NCBI GenBank assembly: GCA_031281925.1
Contig: JAITES010000084.1
Coordinates: 1-11,510 of the forward strand
Source of the DNA: Treponema sp.
Lineage (GTDB): Bacteria; Spirochaetota; Spirochaetia; Treponematales; Breznakiellaceae
DNA: 11,510 nt
Direction of reading: 5' to 3'
The notes beneath the pieces were generated by a model. It was given only the letters and a program-made list of their open reading frames with translations. It was not told where the DNA came from and did no database searches. Positions 5,311-11,510 of this stretch are shown here, one piece after another (within the stretch, counting starts at the first letter, position 1; every line of letters starts with the position of its first letter). Both the position numbers and the translations under genes were made by a program.

Positions 5311-6627
5311 TCAGGTTTTTCTGTAGGCGAGAGCCCGGAATCCTTCGCGGCGCAGGTTTCCAAGGCGGGTAAAGCCTGAAATTTTGGCCCGGTCAAACAG
5401 TTCCGCAAGAAAGGAGGGGAGCGATGCAAGGAAAACCCCCTGTGCCTGCAGCAATACCGCCAGGGCTTCCCAGTGTGAAGGGATGCTTTCCCTGGGCATG
5501 TTTTCCGGAAACGCGGCGATGAAACTGTAGGGGCCTTCCCCAAGGAGAGCGTCTTTGGCCGAGGCAAGATCCGCCGTGGGGATGAGGACTGTGTTAACAG
5601 TATTCTTGAGGTTGTATTCCGCGGCTTTCAGCGCGATGATGTTCCTGCCGGAAAGGATCGCTTTTCCGTTCTGCGTTTTTTCCGTACCTGAGCTTTTGTA
5701 GAACCAGAGAGGATAGCAGCCCTGCTCCGTTTCGTGGAAAAGCCTGTTTTCATGAAGCTTTCCGCTTGAGGATGCTTCCATTGAATTTTTAAGTGAATTT
5801 TTAAGGCCTGCTTCCCCTGCGGGCGCTGTATTGAAGCCCAGTTTGCAGCTTAGTTTTACCGCGGCCAGTACCGCTTCCCCCGGATCGTCGAAGCCGGGAG
5901 CGCCGTGGAATGTGTCCATGACCAAAGCGCAGCCTTCCAGTTCCGTTTCAAGCCTCTGTCTGCGGTAGACCGTGGTAAACGCTTCTTCTTCACCGGCAGT
6001 GTTGCTGCCGGCCCGCTCTTCCGCGAAACTATTCTGCCGGAACCCTTCGCCGGGGCCGGAAGCCGCTCTTCCCCTCCGGAATACAAAAACCGTATGCCCG
6101 CTCCCCGCGGTTTCCCGCAGGATCTCTGCCCCGGCGGCGGCAATGGTACTGCGGGTAAAATCCTCAAGCGGCTTGACCGCCACGATAAAGGCCAGGGCTT
6201 CGGAATGGGGGCAGGCGCGGCGTATAAAATCTTCCAGAACCGGCTTTCCTGCCTTTGCGGGTATGTTGCTCAGGATGAGGTCGCGGGCAGCATCTCCGTC
6301 AAACAGGGTTGACGTGTGTGTACTGAATTTTTCACTCTCCAGTCCGTTCTGCCGGGCATTGTAACCGGTAAAGATTCCGGCAAGTTCATCCCTGTCGGTA
6401 CAGATCGTGCGGACATCAATACCCTCAAGAGCCCTGGCAGCGCAGATGCCGATAACGCCGCAGCCTGAACCGGCGTCCAGAATGTGCAGAGGGCCTTTGC
6501 GGTTTTGCAGTTCCCGCAAGAGACCTCTGTCCAGTTCTTCGGAAAAAACCTTTAACAGTAACGCTGTGCCTGTGTCGATTTCCGCCGAGGAAAAAAGCTC
6601 CCGGGACAGTGCAAAGTTAAACTCCAT
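5311..6627 (-). CDS. SAM-dependent methyltransferase with a second, degenerate-looking domain
   Basis: A 438-residue protein. The N-terminal half is a class I methyltransferase of the MTS/RsmC-like type: motif I ILDAGSGCGVIGI (49-61, SAM-binding DAGSGCG 51-57), acidic D80 after a strand, and a motif IV variant SNIPAKAG (120-127) in place of the NPPF/NPPY of known m2G rRNA enzymes. A low-complexity Gly/Ser/Glu-rich linker (about 185-300) follows. The C-terminal part (about 305-438) seems to repeat the fold without motif I: NIIALKAAEYNLKN lines up with the GIFTGYNARQNGL region, and FIAAFPENMP with ILSNIPAK. Substrate may be rRNA or protein; I cannot tell. It lies 40 bp downstream of efp on the same strand and is probably cotranscribed with it. 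The ribosome binding site is weak. Confidence 0.75.
   Translation of the reverse strand: MEFNFALSRELFSSAEIDTGTALLLKVFSEELDRGLLRELQNRKGPLHILDAGSGCGVIGICAARALEGIDVRTICTDRDELAGIFTGYNARQNGLESEKFSTHTSTLFDGDAARDLILSNIPAKAGKPVLEDFIRRACPHSEALAFIVAVKPLEDFTRSTIAAAGAEILRETAGSGHTVFVFRRGRAASGPGEGFRQNSFAEERAGSNTAGEEEAFTTVYRRQRLETELEGCALVMDTFHGAPGFDDPGEAVLAAVKLSCKLGFNTAPAGEAGLKNSLKNSMEASSSGKLHENRLFHETEQGCYPLWFYKSSGTEKTQNGKAILSGRNIIALKAAEYNLKNTVNTVLIPTADLASAKDALLGEGPYSFIAAFPENMPRESIPSHWEALAVLLQAQGVFLASLPSFLAELFDRAKISGFTRLGNLRREGFRALAYRKT
5783..5806 (-). repeat. Tandem 12-bp repeat inside the methyltransferase linker
   Basis: GAATTTTTAAGT is followed at once by GAATTTTTAAGG (11 of 12 identical). It is in frame and encodes LKNSLKNS (residues 275-282) in the linker between the two domains, so gain or loss of a unit would keep the frame. 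Confidence 0.7.
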
Positions 6628-6667
6628 CCCGCGGAATTTAAAGAGAACGGTTTTGCTGCAGTATCGT

Positions 6668-7231
6668 CTAACTATTGACTCGTTCGAGGTATTCGTTGGT
6701 TTCGGTGTTTACAAGAATCTTTTCACCCTGCTTGATAAAGAGGGGAACCCGGACGGTAAGTCCCGTTTCGGTAGTTACAGGCTTTGTCGCCCCCGAGACG
6801 GTGTCGCCCTTCACGTAGTTTTCCGACTCCGCAACGGTAAAGACCACCTTGTAGGGAATCTTGATGTCGATTACCTTGCCTTCCCAGATGGTAAGATCGT
6901 AGGAATCCGCATCCTTGAGGTAGTATTTTTTTTCTTCGTTTTCCGCTATGGGAACTTCGTACTGTTCATAGGATTCACTGTCCATAAAATGAAAGTAGTC
7001 CTGATCCGCATACTGATACTGGCAGCTCTTTACATCTACCTGGGCGTCCTCTATTTCCTGCTGGGTGGGGATGGTCAATGTCAGCACGGAACCATCCTTG
7101 ATGCTCTTCATCTTGATGCGCGCAATCGCGGTGCCCTTGCCCGGGTTGTGGAATTCCCGTTCAACCACCAGGTAAGGCTGGCCCTTCTGGAGCAGGCAGC
7201 TCCCCTTTACAATATCTCCGCCTCTTATCAT
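6668..7231 (-). CDS. efp: Translation elongation factor P
   Basis: EF-P, 187 residues, binds between the P and E sites of stalled ribosomes and promotes peptide bond formation at polyproline stretches. Domain I carries the loop HNPGKGTA with K32, equivalent to E. coli Lys34, the residue modified by beta-lysylation in some bacteria. The C-terminal domain shows the family signature KPVTTETGLTVRVPLFIKQGEKILVNTETNEYL (in part TGLTVRVPLF). Length and start are normal; AAAGGA stands about 8 nt before the ATG. No epmA or epmB modification gene is adjacent. The 117-bp gap from pepF has AT-rich hexamers (minus-strand TATAAC, TATATA, around 7262-7280) that could be a -10, but no fitting -35. The downstream methyltransferase is likely in the same transcript. 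Confidence 0.95.
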   Translation of the reverse strand: MIRGGDIVKGSCLLQKGQPYLVVEREFHNPGKGTAIARIKMKSIKDGSVLTLTIPTQQEIEDAQVDVKSCQYQYADQDYFHFMDSESYEQYEVPIAENEEKKYYLKDADSYDLTIWEGKVIDIKIPYKVVFTVAESENYVKGDTVSGATKPVTTETGLTVRVPLFIKQGEKILVNTETNEYLERVNS

Positions 7232-7348
7232 GGTAAGAATCCTTTTCTCAAAAAAAGCTTCATATATAGTAGTTATAATAGTGAATTTGCGGGCTCTGGT
7301 CTAGAGCACGCGGAGCAATGCAGGAAGGTTTACCGGCCGGCCTCTTCC

Positions 7349-9184
7349 TCAGAGCAGACTTTCCAGTTCATCCACAATCGAGCCGAAAACACGGCAGGCG
7401 GCTTCCACAGGCTCGGGGGAGGACATGTCTACGCCGGCCACCTTGAGGGAATCGATGGGGAAACGGGAACCGCCGCTCTTGAGGAAGGCAAAGTAGTCCT
7501 CCCTTTCCTGCTTCCCGCCGGAAAGCACCCGTTCCGCCAGAGCCAGTGCCGCGGAAACCCCTGTGGAGTACTTGTACACATAGAAGGCCCGGTAAAAATG
7601 GGGGATGCGGAGACCTTCGAGGTCGCTGTTTTCTTCAAACACCATCCCGGGGCCGAAATACTTTTCCAGCAGCTTGCGGTATTCGCCGCGGAGTACATCC
7701 ACCGTGAGCGGCTCGCCTGCCTCTTCAAGCTGATGTGTTATTTTTTCGTATTCGGCAAACATGGTCTGCCGGTACAGGGTAGCCAGGAGGTCGTCGGCCC
7801 TCTTGTTCACCAGCCACGCGCGGAGTTCCTGCGAACCGCATGACTTCAAAAGATGACGGAAGAGCAGTTCTTCGTTGAAGGTGCTGGCGACTTCAGCCTC
7901 GAAGATCGTGTAACCGTAGTGCATGAAGGGATTGCTCCGGGCCGAGTACCAGGAATGCATGGAATGGCCGCCTTCATGGGCCATGGTAAACACATCCCTA
8001 AGTGAGTCTTCCTTGTAGTTCATGAGGATGTAGGGCTCTCCCGTGTAGGAGCCTGCCGAAAAGGCCCCCGAGCGTTTGCCCTTGTTCTCATAGCGGTCTG
8101 CCCAGCGGCCCAGAAGCCCCGAGCGGAGGGTGTCAACATATTCGCTCCCCAGAGGAGAGAGGGCCTCCGAGACCATGTTTACCGCTTCCTCCCAGCTTGT
8201 CTTCTGAACCTGTTTTTCCGTGAGGGGGGCATAGACATCGTAGTGCCTCAGTTCCGGCACGGCCAGCTTCTTCCGCCTCAGGGCATAGTAACGGTGCAGG
8301 GGCCCAAGGTTGGCGCTTATCGAAGAGATGAGGTTGTCGTAGACTTCCTCACCCACATTGTCATGGAAGAGGGCTGCGGCCCTGGCCGAAGGGTAATTCC
8401 TCGTTCTGGCCCGGATAGCATCCTGTTTGACAGAGCCGGAATAGAGGGAGGCCAGAGTGTGCCTGTGGGCTTCAAAGATACTGTAAAACCTGGTATAGGC
8501 ATCCCTGCGGAGGGAACGATCCTGTGACTCCATAAAAACCGCCCAGGTAGACTGGGAGAGCGGTTTTGGGCCGTCGGGGGTATCCAGGGTTCCGAAATTC
8601 ATGTCCACATTGGTGAGCACGGAAAAGGCTTCGTTGGAAACCCCCTCTCCTTCGGCATGGAGAGCGATGATCCTCTCCTCCTTTTCCCCCAGAATGTGGG
8701 GCTTGTAGCGGAGCAGGCGTTTCAGATAGATAAGGTATTCGGCAGGAATCTTCGTTTCCTGTTCGCCCCGGCCTGCCGGCCCTGAAGATTCGGGAGGATT
8801 GATCCAGGCATTCATGACTTCATCGGGGATAGCCTGGATCTCCGGGGCAGCCCATGCGCCTGCCGTCTGGGCCCTGGCCGCGGCCATGGTGAATTTCCCC
8901 GTCATGGTACGGGCGGCGCTGTCCCCTTCATCCTCAGTCTGCCTTAGATCGCTGTAGTAGGCGAGTTTTTCCTCAAGAATGCCGAGGTCGCGGGCAAAGT
9001 CCAGATACGCGGCGAGGCTTTCGGCGCTTTTACCCAGAGTTCCCCGGAAACCGGGAATCTTTTCCGTCAGCGTTTCGTATTCCTTCAGGGCGGAGTACCA
9101 TGAAGCGTCATCGGGGAAGAGTTTTGAAAGATTCCAGGTATCTTCTTTTTTTACTTCAGAGCGGGAAGGAATTGTATCGCGCAT
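7349..9184 (-). CDS. pepF: Oligoendopeptidase F, M3B family zinc peptidase
   Basis: A 611-residue cytoplasmic metallopeptidase that cuts oligopeptides of moderate length, supporting peptide turnover. It has the N-terminal helical PepF region (WNLSKLFPDDASWYSALKEYE), the central PepF helical region, and the M3 catalytic core with HEGGH (403-407) for zinc binding and catalysis. The third zinc ligand is E431 in IFEAEVASTFNE. Downstream segments such as YRQTMFAEYEKI and HFYRAFYVYKYSTG are standard for the family. Length matches known PepF (about 600). The start at 9184 is supported by a strong Shine-Dalgarno, GGAGGT (9190-9195). A near-consensus promoter lies just upstream. There is no signal peptide. 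The efp gene lies 117 bp downstream on the same strand. Confidence 0.96.
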   Translation of the reverse strand: MRDTIPSRSEVKKEDTWNLSKLFPDDASWYSALKEYETLTEKIPGFRGTLGKSAESLAAYLDFARDLGILEEKLAYYSDLRQTEDEGDSAARTMTGKFTMAAARAQTAGAWAAPEIQAIPDEVMNAWINPPESSGPAGRGEQETKIPAEYLIYLKRLLRYKPHILGEKEERIIALHAEGEGVSNEAFSVLTNVDMNFGTLDTPDGPKPLSQSTWAVFMESQDRSLRRDAYTRFYSIFEAHRHTLASLYSGSVKQDAIRARTRNYPSARAAALFHDNVGEEVYDNLISSISANLGPLHRYYALRRKKLAVPELRHYDVYAPLTEKQVQKTSWEEAVNMVSEALSPLGSEYVDTLRSGLLGRWADRYENKGKRSGAFSAGSYTGEPYILMNYKEDSLRDVFTMAHEGGHSMHSWYSARSNPFMHYGYTIFEAEVASTFNEELLFRHLLKSCGSQELRAWLVNKRADDLLATLYRQTMFAEYEKITHQLEEAGEPLTVDVLRGEYRKLLEKYFGPGMVFEENSDLEGLRIPHFYRAFYVYKYSTGVSAALALAERVLSGGKQEREDYFAFLKSGGSRFPIDSLKVAGVDMSSPEPVEAACRVFGSIVDELESLL

Positions 9185-9201
9185 CCGTTACCTCCGGTAT
9201 C

Positions 9202-9230
9202 ATCATAACCGTTTTTTCTTTTTCTCTCAA
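9202..9230 (-). promoter_or_regulatory. Sigma70-type promoter of pepF
   Basis: On the minus strand TTGAGA (9225-9230) and TATGAT (9202-9207) are separated by 17 bp of A-rich sequence. Transcription would start near 9195, so the leader is about 10 nt and consists mainly of the Shine-Dalgarno. Confidence 0.65.
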
Positions 9231-9272
9231 TGACATTTGGCATGTCCGAAAACCGGATTCCTGAACAGCCAT

Positions 9273-9306
9273 TTGACTTTGCGGGCAAAAATTCTTTAGA
9301 CTAAAG
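9273..9306 (+). promoter_or_regulatory. Possible promoter of the lipoprotein gene with an overlapping palindrome
   Basis: TTGACT (9273-9278) and TAGACT (9297-9302) are 18 bp apart and lie 34 bp before the ATG at 9336. The -10 is embedded in the palindrome CTTTAG-A-CTAAAG (9294-9306), which could be an operator or chance. The spacing and -10 are imperfect. Confidence 0.35.
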
Positions 9307-9335
9307 TTTCAAGGCTCTCTACTATTCATTCTGAA

Positions 9336-10292
9336 ATGCCGATACTAAGAAAAATGCTCAGGATTGCGAGTACATTCAGTCTGTTTTTCCTCTTGCTGCT
9401 GATACTTTCCTGCAAGAGCCCCCCGAAGCCGCAGGAAAGTCCTCCACCGAAAGTTGAAGAAGAGGCGATTCCCGAAGCGGCGCCCCTTGCAAGGCTGAAA
9501 TTCGATCGTATTGAAGCCGCCAGCACCTTCCGGGTTTCACTTTTCTATACCCTTGGCCTGGAGAATCCCGGTTCCCGCGGCCTGACTGCGGAGATCCCGG
9601 CCTGGGAAATACTGCTTGACGGCAAGGGGCCGAAAGAGAAGAAGGATTCCCCTGAAGAAGCCGCTGCCCTTTTCCTGGGAGAAGACCGGCCCTCCGGAGA
9701 GACTTCGTTTGAGTGCCCTGCGATGGGAAGCTGCGAAACACCATTGCGGCTTGATGTTGACCTTTCCCGTTTCCCCGGCTGGGATTCGGTTGAGCTGACC
9801 GAGTATACGGCGGAATTACGGCTGAAACTTTCCTACCGTTATCCTGAAGGGAAGGACGCCGAAGGAGAGGCCGTGGAGCTTGCCTCTTTCCCCAGAATTC
9901 GGGAGCCGGAATTTACCATTACCAGGATTGCCGTGCTGCAGGCTGAACTTATCAATACCCGTTTCCGGGTGAGCCTCAAGATCGATAATCCCAACTTTTT
10001 CCCGGTGGATCTTTCCTCCTTCGAGTACGCCCTTTTCGGCGACGGCCGCTTCTGGGCCGACGGCATTGAAAAAAACGTACTCCACATCCCCGCGGGAAAA
10101 TCCGAAGAAACCAGACTCTTCTTAACGATGAATTTTATCAACCAGAGACGGGACATGCTGGACAGGGTGATAGATATGGATCTGGTACGCTACCGCTTTG
10201 CCGGAGACGTGCTGGTGGAGACCGGCGTCGCATGGCTCCCCCAATTCAGGATGGGTTTTGACAAGTCAGGCTATTCGGAAGTATTTGAATAG
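9336..10292 (+). CDS. Lipoprotein with two LEA type 2 / WHy-like domains
   Basis: A 318-residue lipoprotein. The signal peptide ends in the lipobox ILSC with lipid-carrying C26, followed by a proline/glutamate-rich tether (about 27-50). Two copies of a beta-rich module follow. The first (about 51-170) contains LKFDRIEAASTFRVSLFYTL and LENPGS. The second (about 190-305) contains RIAVLQAELINTRFRVSLKI, DNPNFFPVDLSSFEYALFGDG and HIPAGKSEE. The N-P-N turn followed by a strand and a later I-P-A-G segment is the pattern of WHy/LEA14 domains, which are found in desiccation and stress proteins and in other bacterial envelope proteins. The function here is unknown. An ATG at 9354 is an alternative start; it keeps the lipobox. 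No strong Shine-Dalgarno precedes either ATG. Divergent from pepF. Confidence 0.78.
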   Translation: MPILRKMLRIASTFSLFFLLLLILSCKSPPKPQESPPPKVEEEAIPEAAPLARLKFDRIEAASTFRVSLFYTLGLENPGSRGLTAEIPAWEILLDGKGPKEKKDSPEEAAALFLGEDRPSGETSFECPAMGSCETPLRLDVDLSRFPGWDSVELTEYTAELRLKLSYRYPEGKDAEGEAVELASFPRIREPEFTITRIAVLQAELINTRFRVSLKIDNPNFFPVDLSSFEYALFGDGRFWADGIEKNVLHIPAGKSEETRLFLTMNFINQRRDMLDRVIDMDLVRYRFAGDVLVETGVAWLPQFRMGFDKSGYSEVFE

Positions 10293-10297
10293 ACAAT

Positions 10298-10311
10298 GCC
10301 TGTTCGCAGGC
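10298..10311 (+). terminator. Small UUCG-loop hairpin after the lipoprotein gene
   Basis: GCCTG-TTCG-CAGGC is a perfect 5-bp stem with a tetraloop, extendable by a T-G wobble, starting 6 nt after the stop codon. Only a short T3 (10315-10317) follows, so it may end transcription weakly or just protect the 3' end. Confidence 0.35.
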
Positions 10312-10375
10312 GGAGTTTGGCGTAGATGTTCAGCGCCGTCTCAAGCCGCTTTGACGTTTTCTTTATAGATGGGTC

Positions 10376-11510
10376 TTAATCCGGATGTTTCCCTATCCAG
10401 CCTACGATTGTTTTTTTGGTTTCCTCCGACCATTTAAAAAAAATGCGTATGCAATGCCCATCGTCAAATTTGTCAATATAATAAGGGATTTTGCTTTCAG
10501 CAGGCTTTAGATGGTTGCTAAAGTCGTTTTTCCTGCTGCCATCATCATACATTATTTTCTCCGACTGATCGCTGCAATTACAACCGTACATTCTGGCCAG
10601 TAATAAAAGAGAACAGTCAGGGCGCGCGGTTCTTTTAATTTCGGTTACTTCACTGAGGGTTTGTAAGTAATAATATACTTTGTCAGGCGGACGACCGGCG
10701 TCTTTATTTCTTTCCTTTACACCCCTGTCTATATCATTTCCGAAAACAAGATTGCCTCGAAAATCGTCCCGCGCTTTTTTAACCGCTTCTTCCAGGGTTT
10801 TAAAAATGAGCGCTGTTTCTTTGATGCCCTCGATAGACTTTTTCTTGACTACTCCTTCAAATTCATTTGATTCTTTTATGATTTTATTTAATTCATCATT
10901 TTTTAATTTTTTGATCCCTTCACCTAAATATTTTCCAACAGAAATATCTTTAAAATGTGATTTTATTATTAATTCTTCATATAAGCCATGATATACAAAT
11001 AAATGCCTGTCGAGTTTGTCATAAATAAACTTATTTAATAAGGCTATAGAAGAAAGGGCGCGTATGAAATTTTCCCCGTAGGTTTTCCTGATGTTATTTT
11101 CAGGGTTATTAATTAATTTAGTTTCAATGTAAGGTATATTCAGAATATCAAATTGGTTGTTGAAACTTTGACGCCAATCCCCCTGATGGCTCCCATCTTC
11201 AATTTGATAATCCTTTATAATTTCTTGCAACTTATTTCTATAGTCACGATACGAATAACTGCCGTCACCTAATAATTGTTCTATCTCCTCATTGTATTTT
11301 CTAAAAGCGTTGTTTTCAAGTTTTTGCAAGAATTCGTTGGTATTGAATTTAGGGAAAAATACCGAGTTATCCAGGGACTTACAAAGCCTCGTATACCCGT
11401 CTATGGCGCGGCATACATTCTTAACCAGCGTTCCTTTGCGTTTTCCGTCCGCTTTAAGAAATTCGTCTTCATTCAATAAAAATATGCTGACATCGACCGT
11501 GTAGTTATTC
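10376..11510 (-). CDS. Unrecognised AT-rich gene, open at its 5' end
   Basis: About 377 residues are visible. The frame stays open from the right edge to TAA at 10376-10378. The only early internal start is a TTG (11474-11476) without a Shine-Dalgarno, and the residues before it (TVDVSIFLL) read as real protein, so the true start is almost certainly beyond the window. I do not recognise the family. The middle is charged and helical (many Lys, Glu, Asn, for example KYLGEGIKKLKNDELNKI). The C-terminus has a cysteine-containing patch ARMYGCNCSD and a strand-rich end, CIRIFFKW followed by KTIVGWIGKHPD. There is no signal peptide or membrane segment in view. Base composition is far more AT-rich than its neighbours (around 10840-11260 especially), which suggests transfer. 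A defence or toxin role is possible but unsupported. Confidence 0.65.
   Translation of the reverse strand, partial: NNYTVDVSIFLLNEDEFLKADGKRKGTLVKNVCRAIDGYTRLCKSLDNSVFFPKFNTNEFLQKLENNAFRKYNEEIEQLLGDGSYSYRDYRNKLQEIIKDYQIEDGSHQGDWRQSFNNQFDILNIPYIETKLINNPENNIRKTYGENFIRALSSIALLNKFIYDKLDRHLFVYHGLYEELIIKSHFKDISVGKYLGEGIKKLKNDELNKIIKESNEFEGVVKKKSIEGIKETALIFKTLEEAVKKARDDFRGNLVFGNDIDRGVKERNKDAGRPPDKVYYYLQTLSEVTEIKRTARPDCSLLLLARMYGCNCSDQSEKIMYDDGSRKNDFSNHLKPAESKIPYYIDKFDDGHCIRIFFKWSEETKKTIVGWIGKHPD

Noticed and set aside
7293..7307. GCTCT/AGAGC hairpin after pepF
   Set aside because: Five-bp stem without a T run in the pepF direction; not convincing as a terminator.
6407..7843. Plus-strand open frame of 478 codons
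   Set aside because: It is antisense to efp, pepF and part of the methyltransferase, all of which have clear family signatures; its translation shows no domain.
1..11510. CRISPR arrays, tRNA or rRNA genes, transposases
   Set aside because: No regularly spaced repeat units beyond the two short box arrays, no tRNA-like folding with CCA-type ends and no transposase motifs were seen on either strand.

Overview
The window looks like chromosome of a spirochaete, most likely a Treponema-type bacterium of roughly 50% GC such as those of termite guts. This is inferred from the style of the exported proteins (a lipoprotein with an ILSC lipobox, a small periplasmic protein) and the gene mix; no marker gene settles the species. 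There are ten coding sequences. Two run off the edges. I see no rRNA, tRNA, CRISPR array or recognisable insertion sequence.

Left block (1-2094, minus strand). An OmpR-type response regulator and a HAMP-containing sensor kinase overlap by ATGA and form an operon. The start of a third minus-strand gene, encoding an exported protein, lies at the left edge. The promoter regions of both the operon and the edge gene carry a four-box array of TTAACA-like repeats (read on the coding strand) with identical 11, 11, 10 bp spacing and a shared 16-bp core. This is the best candidate for an undescribed regulatory circuit here: the regulator probably controls itself and the edge gene.

Middle block (2095-5273). 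A 150-bp stretch without a recognised function precedes a promoter and an orphan phenylacetate-CoA ligase gene. It converges on a translationally coupled pair of Rrf2-family regulators: one has IscR-like cysteines, the other has no cysteine. A 7-7 inverted repeat covers the -10 box of their promoter and is a likely autoregulatory operator. A divergent gene encodes a periplasmic protein of unknown function with a possible START/SRPBCC-like pattern.

Right-centre block (5311-10292). Elongation factor P is followed by a large two-part methyltransferase on the minus strand; upstream of them is oligoendopeptidase F with its own strong promoter. Divergent from pepF is a lipoprotein with two LEA/WHy-like domains, followed by a small UUCG-loop hairpin.

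Right edge (10376-11510, minus strand). A markedly AT-rich, unrecognised gene is open at its 5' end. It contrasts with the GC-richer neighbours and may be an acquired accessory gene. Its frame continues for 34 codons past the TAA, which may mean a truncated C-terminus.

Apart from the left regulatory unit and the Rrf2 pair, the genes look like housekeeping or orphan functions rather than one pathway.
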